DNA of 64,000 nucleotides from Strigops habroptila. Taxonomy: Eukaryota; Chordata; Aves; Psittaciformes; Psittacidae. Shown piece after piece: positions 33,301 through 45,500 of the stretch (position 1 is the stretch's first letter; each line of letters opens with the position of its first letter). Under the pieces are notes generated by a model. That model did no database searches and was not told the origin of the DNA. It saw only the letters and a list, made by a program, of their open reading frames with translations. The position numbers and the translations under genes were made by a program. Where the stretch lies: the NCBI RefSeq assembly GCF_004027225.2, contig NC_044278.2:55049743-55113742 (forward strand), given 5' to 3'.

Positions 33301-35019
33301 TGCCCTTTCTTCCCATATGCTGCTAGCTGACTTTTCCAATTAAACCAGTCACAGCTTCCTGCTGCCGCTCCTCATCAGATCCCAGTCCCTCATCCCTCTC
33401 ACACCCAAGCTCTTTGCCCAACAAATCCCACTCTCTACAACTCCAAGGCGATTCCTTTCCCTTGCCCCCTTGCATTTTCCCCATCTGTCATTAACGTCTT
33501 CTCCCTCTCACCTACAGACCTTTCCATATTTAAGCACTGGAAAGCTGAATGTTGGATTCAGGAGTCTTCCTTAGACTAACAGCAGCAGGGAAAGAGGGGC
33601 TAGAGCAGAAGGCACTGGTGGGCGTGCAGGAATAGCAGATTCCTCCCTGCTCAGTCCCAGCGCCGCAGCCTCAGCCATAGTTACATGGCTTTGATTCCCA
33701 CTGCCGTATGTCTTGTACCACCCTGAGCTTTTCTATGGGAAAGAAAGAGGTTTGAGCACGCTCACTGAAGATAAAACCAATGCAGATTTTATTTGGTATA
33801 AAACAAAGATACACACACACATACCAAAACCACTTTTACTGAGCACATGCTATCCATTTTTTACAAACATTAACGTATTTGGCCAAATCAGAATAGAAGG
33901 CAGAGGTAAAAACAAAACACAAGGGGCATCCTCTACACAGAGGTCATTTCCTCTACCCAAATTAGAGTTCCTGTCCCAAAGCACTGAAGTGACCAATGAT
34001 TACAAAGAAACAGCTTTGAGAATCTGAACATAGGCAAAAGGCCACAACATTCTAACCCTGGGTTCAAAAGAACGTGCACTGTTAGGACTGAAGTTCCCCA
34101 CAGAGACTTAAACCTTAAGCCCAAGATGAAAAGTTTCAGCCTATGTACAATTGAAGTTTGGCAAAGTTGGACAATCAGAAACAGAGAAACAAATTTGAAA
34201 GCACCAGGAAAAGACACAATTCCCATTTACCAACACCAAGAAACGATGCTGCAGGTACCATAGGTCAACAGCAGAGCTTAATGCCTCAGTGCTGAAAGGA
34301 AGGAAGGAAGGAAGAATTTCCCGGCACTCAATACCCTGACAAACTCTAAGGACTAAAGCATTAAGAGGCTTCCAGCCCACTGTCCAGAGCCAAGACTGCC
34401 AGAGGTACACCCCAAGAGAGAGCAACAGGCCTCAAGTCACTGAAACCCACCACCTCAAAGAGTTTGGATTTAACATTCATCCCCTTAAACCACAGACAAA
34501 AGGACAACCTGGGCCCCAGCCCCTCACTCACACACACAAACACACAGGTAGCCAGTGAGGTGCTGAAAACTTCCATGAGTGCAAGATTTGCTTTGACAGA
34601 TGTATTTTTCCCATATCCTTCTCCATGGCAGTAGGTGTCACATTAAATAGGAATGGCAAAATAACATGTAAGGTAGTCCCAGTGCTGCACGGGTCGCAGG
34701 GTGATCCTGAGTGATGACATGCACCTTCTTACTGTCCCCATGCTCCAGACACATCAGAGTCACAGCAGCAACTCTTTGTGTTCCAGAAAGGAACAGAACA
34801 TGCCATCAGCCTTTTTGGATCTTAGTGTTTCAGGAGCTCAGTTCTTCACGGAAATGCTGTTTAAGTGAATTATTGTAATACACCCTGAAATTCTGTGCTG
34901 CTTTTTTTAACATCAAGCTTACTAAAAGTGGTGATACTTAGAACTTAATGTAGTAGCTTGCAACTTTTCTTGATGCACAGACTGATGGGGGTGCTAAAAT
35001 GACCCATGCAATAAGAAAC
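30320..35019. other. Intergenic, with one 208-codon frame of unknown meaning
   Basis: No recognised gene. The longest frame is on the minus strand at 32184-32810 (208 codons), overlapped in another minus frame by 32383-32766 (127 codons). The end of the segment also reads open in a third frame, with a run MEQCLMVEVFRKLREELDSV up to a stop near 32182. I know no matching protein, there are no domain signatures, and a frame of this length is not far beyond chance in 64 kb. A CT-rich stretch occupies about 33150-33540 and a (GGAA)n run is at 34296-34314. TTTATT at 33788-33793 is a possible minus-strand polyadenylation signal if CHST7 has a distal 3'UTR exon. Confidence 0.5.
34296..34314 (+). repeat. 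(AAGG)n microsatellite
   Basis: Four to five perfect tandem AAGG units. A short microsatellite in intergenic DNA. Confidence 0.9.
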
Positions 35020-35315
35020 CTGGAGAGGGACTTTTCACAAGCGCCTGTAGTGACAAGACAAGGCGGAATAGCTTTAAACTGACAGAGGGAAGATTTAGAT
35101 CAGATACAACAAAGAAGTTCTCCACTATGAGGGTGCTGAGGCGCTGGCACAGGGTGCCCAGAGAAGTTGTGGCTGCCCCATCCCTGGCAGTGTTCAAGGC
35201 CAGGTTGGACGGGGCTTGGAGCAACCTGGTCTAGTGGAAGGTGTCCCTGCCCATGGCAGGGGGTTGGAACTGGATGATCTTTAAGGTCCCTTCCAATCCA
35301 TTCTATGATTCTATG
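35020..35315 (+). mobile_element. CR1 LINE 3' end, about 300 bp, well preserved
   Basis: The best-preserved CR1 copy in the window. It starts with CTGGAGAGGGACTTTTCACA and continues through GACAAGGCGGAATAGCTTTA, GTGCTGAGGCGCTGGCACAG and TGGTCTAGTGGAAGGTGTCC, then the CCATGGCAGGGGG hairpin region and the tail GATCTTTAAGGTCCCTTCC ending in ATTCTATGATTCTATG. It covers the end of the element's coding-distal part and the whole 3'UTR; the reverse-transcriptase gene is missing through 5' truncation. It is younger-looking than the other CR1 tails here. Confidence 0.95.
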
Positions 35316-37983
35316 AAATACCTAACTCCATGACTGTTCTAACACTCTAGCACTAGATACTGCAACTATTTCTATTGTATCTGAAGTACGCAAGTACATG
35401 CCACAGATAACTACAAGGACTCTGTCAGTAATGCTCTAGGGAGAAAACGGCAGGGGCCAAGTATATCTTGACCCTGGACTTTCAGCATTTCTCACAAGTA
35501 TGTCACTACAGTTGTCTCCCCAAAAGCAGCTGTTTAAATACGGATATAATGTTGTAAGAGAGACATTAACAGTTCTGGTGTGGAAATATCACAGCCTTTT
35601 ATGAACAATTACAGTACTCAAGTTTCTACCTCCTGTAAGGCAGACACATGATGACCAGAAGTAAAGTAAAAACAGACAAGAGAAATAAGTCTTGTGAGCA
35701 TTTGTCAGTTTTGTTCCCCACTAGCTGTTAATTCATTACATTTAATGTAGCACAAGTAGGTGTTTTTCCCAAATCTCAGTATGAACGACTAAAAGCTCGT
35801 GGCTCAGACCTTTTGATTCTAAGCTTGCCAAGTTCGGCTTGGCTATAAAATGCGTTTATTATTCCCTTGCTTAACATGCCATCCTCTGCTCTAATAGATG
35901 CAGTTATGGTTTCGTTTTCTACATCATTTAGTAGAACTGGGACTTTACTTCAAAATCTCAGTTGAGCCCAGTAACAGTAAAAAAGCTGGTGATGGAGCCA
36001 TGAACGTCCAGCTGCTCTCAAAATGCAGTTTAACCACAGGTGTCCTGCTTTCAGCAAGCTCTGCTTACTTCCAAAGACCTCTGCCCATGAAACTGCATGC
36101 TGGTCGTCCCAGTCAGACCTGTTTCGGTCTTTTCTGCTAAGTACCAACACTGACATTCGACACTACATTATTTTTTTCCTTCAAGGAATGAGTTTCAAGG
36201 CCGGTAAGTGCATGCTGTAAGCATCCTGAACAATGCTTTCCAACACCATCAAAACACTTTGAGGAGAAAAATGGAATGCATTTGTTGGAGAGCCCTAGTT
36301 GTCCTCCTTAGGCAGCGGAATTTTAGAAAGCCTTCTAGTGACTGACGCACACTCATTGCAAAATCAGTCATTAAGCAACCATCATCCAGTCCTAGATGCT
36401 CTTGCACATCCTGCTCCAAGGTCCCGCTCTGGGCTTCTCACTCCTTTTTCAGCTTTGGATATTCCCCGTGGATTGTTTTGAAGTCTTCTAATGAACTCCG
36501 CACCCTGAATGCAAACTGCAAATTGCACTTGCTGTATTTCATACATTTTGCCCAGCAGAACTCTTTTCACAGCATACAAAAGAACCCTAAAAGAACAGCC
36601 TGGGATCAGAAAAAAATGGAATGAATCACTAATGAAGAGCAATTGTGTTAGTGAACAACTTCTGTTGAGAGAAATCATTCTCAATACAGAAAACGCATCT
36701 ATTTCAAACAGGGAAACTGCTTCAGAAAAGACCAAGTAATCTGCAGTTAGTGTCTTCTTCCCAGCTATCAGCATCAAGTGAAGCTACATGGCAACACTTC
36801 TTTCTTCATCACAATGAACCAGTGTAAGTGAAACTAAGTGCGGATTTCCAGAAGCTTCTTATGAAAGACATTTACCACCTGAAACAGTGAGGTGAGATGA
36901 GATTCCCTGTCGAGGTGAAGTGCATGTGTAACAGTAGCACTGTACAAATCTGTGATTGCCACTTGCTAAAAACAAATCAACAAGATATACCGGATTTTAA
37001 TCTCCCAAATGATGTAAGAAAATAAGTACTGTATCGTCTTTTGGCTTGCAAGAAAATCTTAATTTCTTCCCAAGCCTGTCAGTACAAGCCAAGCTGGGTA
37101 TACTCCCAGAGAAGCCTTCCAAAATAGGTTACCCAACATAGGTTATCAAGGCGTTAATATAGGTATTGTCCATCCATACAAATACCATTGCTATACATAC
37201 CAGCAGAACATCCAGAGACAAATTTTGCTCTCACAGTGCCTGAGAGTACAAAAACATCCCTTAGAGCATACCAAGGGTTGTTCCAGCATAAAATGAGCCC
37301 CTGAAATTTCTGCTTCAAGCAGAAACCAAAGGATGCAGAATTGTATGAAGCAGGCTACTGTGAAATGGGTAGATTTACTCAAACGCATTTTTATGGCTAC
37401 ATTTCCCTGTCAGACAATGAAAGAAACCGGCTTCTTGTGCCAGCGTACTTGCAGGTGGGAGGGGCAAGGAAGAAAAAGAGCTGAAGTAACAGAAGGTTCA
37501 TCCTAACACACTGATGGGTTTTACAGCACAATATTCAGAGCACGAACACCTACAATGCAATCCAAATGTTTCCTCCATGATAACATAATGTATTTGAAAC
37601 GCTGTTTTCCAACACTTTATATAAATATTTCTTTCTTCCTGATCCCACATTATTCTGTTTGAAGTTCATGTTCTCAGTTTGTTTTGAGGACTGCATGTAA
37701 ATATCCCTATAACCCTGTGTACTCTTGTGGGGCCATTTAAACGCTACCAGACTGTAATGGACCCAAAAGCAGATGCCAAGAAGTCACAATCCTGCATCCC
37801 TAAGTTACAACTGAACCTTCTATCTCCAGATTAAGAAATAAAGAGGTACTCACAGATATATACACACACACGCATGCACACCCTTCTCATACAAGTTGCA
37901 GGATATTTACAGGAAAAAATATTTTTAAAAACCCAAATGAAACTTAAGTTTGGGGTTTTTTTCTTTCTTTTTTAATACAATTT
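35316..37983. other. Intergenic, between CR1 copy and candidate CHST7 3' end
   Basis: No gene recognised. A 131-codon minus-strand frame (36382-36777) and a 76-codon plus frame overlap each other and look like chance. A short TA/CA microsatellite lies at about 37857-37881. Confidence 0.6.
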
Positions 37984-37989
37984 TTTATT
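37984..37989 (-). promoter_or_regulatory. CHST7: Candidate CHST7 polyadenylation signal
   Basis: The minus strand reads AATAAA here, about 1.14 kb past the CHST7 stop and the first canonical signal after it; an ATTAAA variant follows at 37977-37972. If CHST7 is unspliced downstream of the coding region, its mRNA could end near 37960. If the 3'UTR is spliced (see the donor at 39110), the end may lie elsewhere, for example past 33788-33793. Confidence 0.35.
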
Positions 37990-39128
37990 TGGGAACTTCG
38001 CGATTAATTTTGTCTTGGCCTCTTAGGAAACATTTGCTTTTGTCCAGGACTTGCCAGCTGAGAGGATGTTATTGTTCGGAAGGGATGTGACCAGGAGGAC
38101 CCTGTGCACGGCACAATGTGTCAGCCCGGAAGCAAGGGAAGAAAAGTGGTTCTCTCATCTGGCTAAGAAAACCAAATGGAAACATTGAGCGTTCGCCTTC
38201 CAGTTACAGTCACCCCCAAGTGTGTCCCCAAGTAACATGTTAGTCACGGGTATCTCACATGAGTATCACCACCAAAATATATCAATATATTAAAAAAGAA
38301 TCCCTACTTTAAAAGGAATTACAGATTTCTTTAGAAATGCAAAGATTTCTGCCACAAACATCTTCAAAACACATAAGCAGGTTAATGCTTACCCCACTGC
38401 TCTGAATGATGGATGGGGTTTGACACGGCCCCCGCCCCTCAGCCTGTGCCCCCCCACCCCGAGCATCAGCAACCCGTCCTGGCAGCAACCATCCCTGTGG
38501 AGCCACCCAGTCGGTCGGGAGCAGGAGAGCCAAGCCCTCCCCAGCGGCCGGCACACTCCTGCCTGCCTGGGCTTCCAGTGGAGTCTGCAGCCAACTTCAC
38601 TCAAGTGTTTCACACTTCACAGTACATGTTTCAGTAGCAATATGAGAGCCCAGCATGCTTCAGTGCTCGGGAATGGTGATGCTCCTGCAGCATCACCTTT
38701 GAAGCCCTCTAGTTCCTTGCTGAGAGTCTTCATCTGGGAGATTTTTAAGTTTCAATGCAGTTTTCTTGAAGAACACCTGTGCTTTGTGTGCGGTCACCAT
38801 TCCACGTGAGGTGCTGTGCCCAGAGGACACCTCTTACCAAACCCTTCTCTTAAACAAAGCATTCTCCATGCCCTCTCAGCGGTGGCCACGGTCCCACGAG
38901 GAAGCGCAGCCCCACCAAAGCCAGCAGCGGGAAGCAGGGCCCTGAGCCCTGCAGCACCGCCTGCTCCTGAGGCGAGGCTGGTCTGCGCCAGCGGGCCGGG
39001 AGCGCCCGGCCCGTGAGGCGAACGGCACCCCGCGCCCAGCTCGGCCCCACAGCGCCCGTCCGCCCTCGGGACCGCCCGCCGCAGCCGCGGCCCCCAGCCC
39101 GGCCCTCACCCGGCGTCGGGCGCGGGCG
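37990..39128 (-). other. CHST7: Sequence downstream of CHST7 stop, candidate 3'UTR
   Basis: The first 150-250 bp after the stop are still CpG-rich; the sequence then drops to ordinary composition. On the minus strand a consensus-like splice donor, GG followed by GTGAGG, sits at 39109-39104, 20 bases past the TAG, so a 3'UTR intron is possible. Frames in both directions at 38309-38809 are short and unrecognised. Confidence 0.45.
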
Positions 39129-40960
39129 CTACCGGGCGTCGCCGGCGCTGAGCGGGTAGGCGAGGAGACTCATGGCCTCGCCGCAGGCGGCCTCCACCTG
39201 CCGCACCTGCTGCCGGCTGAGGCGCTCCCGCCAGGCATGGATGGCCTCCCGCGCGTCGCGGGCGGAGATGAGGAAGGGCCGGTCGGAGGAGTAGGCGGCG
39301 CCGCGGGTCATGTTGAGCACGAAGTCCTCCAGCGCGGGCGGCACGGGCAGCCCGGCGAAGCGGAGCAGGCGGCGCAGCTGGGCGCGGGGCTCCCGCACCA
39401 GGTCCTCGTAGCGCAGCTGCGTGTAGCGGCGGCGGACCCAGGCCGGGGCGCGGCGGGCCAGGAGGAGGTCGCGCAGCCAGGCCTGGCAGATCACCTCCAG
39501 GGCGCCGCCGAGGAAAAACTCGGCGCGGTGCTGCGGCGCCCGCCCGCCGCCCAGCACGCCGGGCAGCTGCTGGTGCGGGTGGCGGAGCGTCCCCCGCGGC
39601 TCGGCGCGGTGCCGGCTGCGCAGCACCTGGATGCTCTCCCGCAGCAGCGCCTGCCGGGCCTTGAGGCGGGAGTTGTGGACGGCGCGGGGGTCGCGGAAGA
39701 GCTGCACCACGCGGAGGTTGAGGCCGGGCTCCCGCAGCAGCGGCAGCAGCGCGCCCAGCTGCAGCAGCCGCACGTCCTTGATGACCACCACTGGGTATTT
39801 GCGGCACTCGGCCTCCAGCTCCCGCAGCGCCCGCGGCGGGCACGTCTCCTCGCAGGCGGCGCCGTCGACGAGGCCGATTTCGCCGCGGGCCCGCGGAGCA
39901 CCGGGGCAGAGCGGCGGCGAGCAGATCACCTTGTTGGTCCTCCAGCCGAAGATGCCGGCCGTGGTGAGGTTGTCGGCGGCGGGCGGGGCGGGGGCCAGCG
40001 GGTCGCGGGGGCCGGGCGGCGCGGCGTAGAGGTGCAGGACGGAGAAGTCGCATCGGAAGAGGGCGCGCAGCATGTCGCGGAGGGCGCCCTGCAGGCTCAG
40101 CGCGTCCCCCGGGTACAGGGCCTGCCACAGGTGCCACATGGGCTCGTAGAGGTAGAAGACGTCGGGGTGCTGGTTGAAGAGCTCCCCGAGGAAGGAGGAT
40201 CCCGTGCGCCAAGTGGCGTGCAGGTAGATGTGCCGCTTCCCCGCCGCGCTGCCGTTACCCGCCGCCTCGTCCCCGTCCTCGTCCTCCTCTTCCTCGTCCA
40301 GCGGCGGCTGCTGCTGCTCCCAGCCCCACTCGCTCAGCGCCTCTTCCAGGCTGGGGCAGCGCCGCAGCAGCGGCTCCTCGTCCGCCCGCCCGCGCCGGGC
40401 CCCGTAGTCCAGAGCGTAGGGTACCAACAGGAGCAGCACCAGCGTGTACAGGACCAACACGGCGGCGAAACGGCGGTGCTCGCCCCGCCACCGCCGGCGG
40501 CCCTTCATCGCGGGGGTCGGCTCCGGACCGCCGGAGCTCCGACGACCCTCTGGCTGCCGGAGGAAGGCTCTTCGCGAAGAGGCAAAGTTAGCGGCGGCGG
40601 CCCGGCCCGCCCCGCCGGGGAGCACGCCCACGGGCACGCCGGACAAGCTCGGGGCTGCCGGCCCTGCCGCTCGCCCGCCCGCCCTCGCCGCCACCGCCTC
40701 CTCCTTCGCCTTCTCCTCCTCCTGCTCCTCTTCGCAGCGCGACGCGGAAGCGCCCGCACCTGCCCCCGCCGCCGCCTGAGGAGCCGCCGCTGGCGGCGGG
40801 GCGCGGGCTGCTGCGCTGAGCGGGGCGCCGCGGCGGCCCTCGCCCAGCCTCTCTCCCTCCCTCCCTTCCTCTCTGCCTCCTCCCCCCGGGCACGGCCGGA
40901 GGGGCGGGCTCGGCACCTCGGGAGTCACCTCCGCCCGGCAACAGGCGCACCGCTAAGGAG
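38890..40960. promoter_or_regulatory. CHST7: CpG island covering CHST7
   Basis: This 2-kb stretch is very GC-rich with dense CpG dinucleotides, in sharp contrast to both flanks. It spans the whole CHST7 coding exon and its 5' flank, as expected for a CpG-island, TATA-less vertebrate promoter. A GC-box (GGGGCGGG) lies at 40901-40908, about 400 bp upstream of the proposed ATG. The extreme GC content removes stop codons from most frames, which produces long false ORFs on both strands here. Boundaries are by eye. Confidence 0.9.
39129..40508 (-). CDS. CHST7: Carbohydrate sulfotransferase 7 (GlcNAc/GalNAc 6-O-sulfotransferase)
   Basis: A Golgi type II membrane enzyme that transfers sulfate from PAPS to the 6-hydroxyl of GlcNAc (and GalNAc in chondroitin). 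The protein is 459 aa, against 486 in human CHST7. It starts [15 protein letters not shown], a basic cytosolic tail, followed by one membrane anchor (about 14-33). A variable acidic stem ([11 protein letters not shown], 71-81) leads to the catalytic domain from about 92. The 5'-phosphosulfate loop [12 protein letters not shown] is at 99-110 and the 3'-phosphate motif [13 protein letters not shown] at 270-282. Potential N-glycosylation sites are N85, N180 and N399. [20 protein letters not shown] and [19 protein letters not shown] are near-identical to human CHST7 as I recall it, separating it from CHST2, 4, 5 and 6. The start is chosen by homology; the frame stays open upstream to an ATG at 40926-40928. 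The C-terminus (SAGDAR) lacks the acidic extension of mammals. The gene converges on SLC9A7, as in human. Confidence 0.96.
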   Translation of the reverse strand: MKGRRRWRGEHRRFAAVLVLYTLVLLLLVPYALDYGARRGRADEEPLLRRCPSLEEALSEWGWEQQQPPLDEEEEDEDGDEAAGNGSAAGKRHIYLHATWRTGSSFLGELFNQHPDVFYLYEPMWHLWQALYPGDALSLQGALRDMLRALFRCDFSVLHLYAAPPGPRDPLAPAPPAADNLTTAGIFGWRTNKVICSPPLCPGAPRARGEIGLVDGAACEETCPPRALRELEAECRKYPVVVIKDVRLLQLGALLPLLREPGLNLRVVQLFRDPRAVHNSRLKARQALLRESIQVLRSRHRAEPRGTLRHPHQQLPGVLGGGRAPQHRAEFFLGGALEVICQAWLRDLLLARRAPAWVRRRYTQLRYEDLVREPRAQLRRLLRFAGLPVPPALEDFVLNMTRGAAYSSDRPFLISARDAREAIHAWRERLSRQQVRQVEAACGEAMSLLAYPLSAGDAR

Positions 40961-42470
40961 GGAGGTTAGCCAGGACAGGTACCGGGCAGCTGAGGGTGTC
41001 CTGAGGATGGATAACAGGACCTGTTATCCACCCGGTCTCCCGAGAAAAAGCACGCTACAGTAACGAGGTGCGAATGTATTTTTAGGACGGATGACAGCTA
41101 TTAAAATCTGCAGCGGGTTTCAGAGATGCTGCAGTTCACCGCTGTAGAGAGCTGCGAGATTTCTCAGCCACGCTTTTGTCTGTGTGTGCGTGCAGATTGG
41201 GTACAGACATGTCCATCGTCACTCTCTGCTCCAGTTTATACATCTAAAAGTTTTGTGTCTGTCTGAGCTGTCACCTTTTGCGTCTGGTAGGAAGAAATGG
41301 GCACCCACAGGGGGATATTCAACCTGTCTTGGATGCCTGACAGCCTTCTGATAACCCGTTATTAACTACAGTGGGAGCATAACATTACCGGCTCAGGCTT
41401 AGACTTATGGATTTTTTAGACATCTAAGATTAGTTTAAATAAATCTCTTGTGGGATGGAAAGTCAAAAAAGAGGTTGCCTTGAGGCTTGTCAGTTCAAAT
41501 GTGTAGTCTCAAAATCTCCATCCCAGCCCCTGCCTGATCTTAAGATGCTCACAGAAAGAGATGAACCATGATCCCATATTTCTAGTTAAGGTTTCTGGCA
41601 GGAAAGCACTGAGCCTGTCCTGCTGATGGTGTGGCAGGGGCTGCTGACTATCCTAACCTTTAGGCAGTGGATGGCATCCTCTTTAAAACACTGCTAATAT
41701 TTAAGGATGGCATTCAGAGTGAAATTCATTGAGGATAACACCATTCTCACTCTCAGTATGTGATGCTTTGTCTCCCAGAAGAGTCTATGCAGTATGTGTG
41801 CACCTGTAGTAAGGCATAGGATACATCCTTAGTCAACCATGCCTATGTTGTAAGGCATACAACAGGGCACGGATGTAACCCACTAGTTACATAGGTTCTA
41901 AAAATGCTCCTTCTATAGTATAGACATATAGACAGGGAGTGTACAGCTGCTGCACATAGCTTGAATGTCTAGCTGTGAAAGAATACTCTGATTTCAAATT
42001 TATCAGGCAAAATACAAGGAGCACAAAGCAATGAGAGGGAAAAAGCATGCTTCTCTTCTGTCCAGGTGGGGAGCCAGAATTCTGCCTGCTAACACTTGGC
42101 CTCTGTTAAGTAAGTGTTAAAGACTGGGCTTCCTGCAGTTTATGGCGTGCTGAGTGAGTAGATGGTGCCAAACAAGACTTGTAGGCTCCTGTGCAGAAGA
42201 ATGTAGAAATGATGGCATTGAAAAGGAAGTTCTGCCCCAGCATAACATTTCACCACTTATATTTTTAGTGGCTTTGGGCTTTTTAAACAGCAAGATACAC
42301 CAGTGTGAGTTTCAGCTCTGATTCTGTATAGTCCAGGATTTCATCTGGACTCTCAAGCAACCAAAGGAGGACAGCAGAATAAAAACACATTTGCCAAAAC
42401 CAAGTCGCAGTCTTGCCAAAAAACCTTCCCCAATCCAAGGAACACAGATATCAAGTACTCTGAGATATAA
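40961..42470. other. Flank upstream of CHST7, no gene seen
   Basis: GC content falls to background just past 41000. A TGTTATCC/GGATAACA inverted pair lies at about 41007-41030. No exon or repeat is recognised. Confidence 0.6.
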
Positions 42471-42500
42471 TATTGATATGATATGATATGGTATGATATT
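42471..42500 (+). repeat. (GATAT)n microsatellite
   Basis: Short tandem array of GATAT units with one GGTAT variant, about 30 bp. Confidence 0.85.
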
Positions 42501-45500
42501 TTGAGAGGTATCTCCAGTGCAACTGACTTGAGGTATCATGCAAACTAGTAATTTTGGCAGAGGTACCAAGATGGGATCCTGAGAAATGCGCATGAGAATG
42601 GATAACTTCTGAACTGCTGGCGTTTCCCTGTGTAAGACAGCAGTTGGAAGTAGCATCAGCACCATCGCTGACAAAGCAGCTGCAGTGCAATACATGTTAT
42701 CTTAAAGTATTTTTGCTTTGTTTCTATGACAGGTACTTGTCTAAAAACTAAAATCAAGGCCTTAAAATGGCTTAACTAAAGTGAAGATGTCTTGAAAAGA
42801 ATAAAGCATCTCACAGAGTAAGATGTCTTGCCTGACAAACGAAAAACCATAGAAATAAAACTACCTATGTGTTATGAGGATTTTTTTTCAGACAAACTAC
42901 AAACTTCTGTGGCAACTGTTCTGGAAAAAGTGAAAGTCACAAATCACTTTACCACAGGCTACATCTGTACTAAGATAAAAACACAGCCAGTTGTTAAAAG
43001 ATTATCAAACCAAAAAGAATTACAGTGTTTTGTTCCGCATCTTTGCATTGGTTCCTCTACTGAAAGAGGATTTAGCCTGTGTTTACTTTTTTTGTTTTGG
43101 GTTAGGGCTTTTTTTGGCATGGGGAAATTCCGGTATTCATTCTGCCACCCAGCGGGTGCCCGGGCTAGGCTTGAAATCCCTGAGCTCCAGCTTTCCTGAA
43201 GGGTCACAAGGAGTGCCCAGTTGGAGCATTGGTGAGCAGATTGTTGGTCGTAATAGAGATGGAAAGCGAATGGCTTTCACTTTTCTCACTTTTCAGTTCT
43301 GCATTAATTTATTCTCTCTTCAGCACAGATAAGGGGGATGATTTTCCCTCATTTAGGCTTTTTCTATCAACCATAAAGACGTGATTTACACATACAGATG
43401 ATCTTCTGCATCTCCTTCTGAAAGCAGGATAATTCAGTACCCAAGAGAGGCAGCCAGGCTCTTTGTCATTGATCTGCGAAGCAGCCAGCCCATTTGGCAT
43501 CTAGCTCCTGCCATTTCTTGGTGATAATTCTGTGCTTTATGTTATTTTATAAGGAGGGGGGGGAAAAAGAACATAGGCATAACATGTTCTGCATAGGTTA
43601 GTATAGCAGTATTTTCTTTCTAGTTTCCAAGCTTGTCATTGAAAGTACTGGCTGTTTTTAATCTAACATAACATTGGCTTCCTGTGTTTTATCTCTCTAA
43701 CTTAATTTTTGCTCTTCCGCCTCCCATGGTACTTCTACTGAGAAGAGAGACAGTAAACGCTGGAACAACGCATTTCTGCCTCAGAATCATTTTTATCTTC
43801 TCAGCAGAGGTTTCAAAATAGACATAGTCGCCTCTGTATCTAGCTATCTTTCAGCTCTCACATGCTCTTGTCATTTTCAAAGAGCACTTTGTGATTAAAA
43901 ATAGCTTGATTAGCTGATAAAATTAAATACGCTTTGCACAGGGAGCACCGCCCTCGAACATCCTGGCTGTTAATGAGCACTCTGCTTGCACATACCGTCA
44001 CTCACAGGCTTCAGCCAAAAGGAAGTCCGTGGTTAATGGCAGCTTAAAAGGCTTCAAGAAGCCAACAAACGAGGACAACATTTTTATTTTTGAAGTTGCT
44101 TTGTCATCAGATGTTTCAACATGTGCAGTGCCACATGTTTCACATATGACACCAGTCTTGGTAGTTCACATTTCAGAAGGGATATGCTGAGAATAGTGGG
44201 ATGGAGAAGCTGGTCCAGGCAAGATGGATGGCACAGAAGGGAATTTCCGCAGTGGAGTTTCCCCTGAAGCGAAACAGAGACTGAGGGCCTGCTAAAGGTC
44301 GAAAGTATCACAGAAGTTTTGGGAGACTCGGTGGAAATGTAGAGGATATCTGAAGAAAGTGGAAAGTCAGACAAAAAGAGAGGAGACTTCTAACCCAGGG
44401 GCTAGTGAGCAGCTGTGTGCAAGGGGCTTTAGGTGCAAAGCCACATGCAGAAGGTGGCAATTCAGCTCTCTGCACACATCCAATGTCACCTGCAAGAAAG
44501 AAGAGGAAATAGGGCAGGAAAACTGTGGCATTCACAACTCTCTTGGTGTGTGTACTGCTTCTGCTAGCTAAACTGGCACAAGTCCAGACCTCTAAGTTTC
44601 TTTGTGGGCTGATCTGAAAGAAGCCAGGTATGCAGCTTCAGGTTTTGGTTAATACAATCAAGTAGCCACCATGCAAATCATACCACCCAATGGCTCTCTG
44701 CAAAAAAGCGGGTGCAGTGGGAAGGACGAGACCCCTCAGTTACCCTCCAGACTGAGGGGAGCTGATGGTTGAGTTTGGGGACCAACCAAAGAGTCAGAAG
44801 GGAGGGGATCCGTTTCTCTTTTCTCTCTCCTGACTTTCTCCAGTTATTCCTAACTGAGAACTGGTGAAGTTGTAAGGTTAGGCACAGTTAGCTGCTGCTC
44901 TCCACTGCCTGACGTGAGAGCCAGGCACAGAGCGTGAGCTGGGGAGGTGTTCAGATGAAGCCCAGCACGGCAGCCTGCTTTTGGGCTAAGGGGTGCTTGT
45001 TAGCACAGTCCAGCATTGCTGAACTGGCTGCAGCAGCCTGATGGGTACCCAGCCAGGGGAGCTCTTCTGTGCCTGAGAGAAGCAGACACATTTCATTTCC
45101 ATTGCTGATTTCTTTAAAAAATGAAGCTATTACTAATATACTGTGCTGCAAGTGTCAGGGTAGGGATTGTCTGTGGTTTTCCAAGATGTGAGATCCGGGT
45201 TTTAAAATGGAAAAAAAAAAAAAAAAAATTGAAAGCAGGTTTTTTTGTTTTGTTTCACTTTTAAATTTAAAACATGGTTCCTTTTATGTCATCAGTAATC
45301 TTGTGAGCTTCCTCCAAGAAAGGAAGATAATGCCCTCATTGAAGGTGATAGAAAATGCTGCTAGGAAATGCAACAGGAAAATGCAGGAGGTGGAAGGCAG
45401 GGCAAAACAAATTTATGTATTTGTTGAGGTTCAACAGGAAGTTCAAAAGGAAAAATCTATTACTATTTATAACAGTGGAAATTTGGATAATTCAGTCACA

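Noticed and set aside
39106-40212. 368-codon minus-strand frame overlapping CHST7
   Set aside because: Pro/Arg/Ala-rich out-of-frame reading of the CHST7 exon. The conserved protein is in the other frame.
39237-41063. 608-codon open frame on the plus strand opposite CHST7
   Set aside because: It is antisense to a confidently identified sulfotransferase in an extreme CpG island. Stop codons are rare in all frames there, and its composition (Arg/Gly/Ala/Val-rich with no domain) is that of a shadow ORF.
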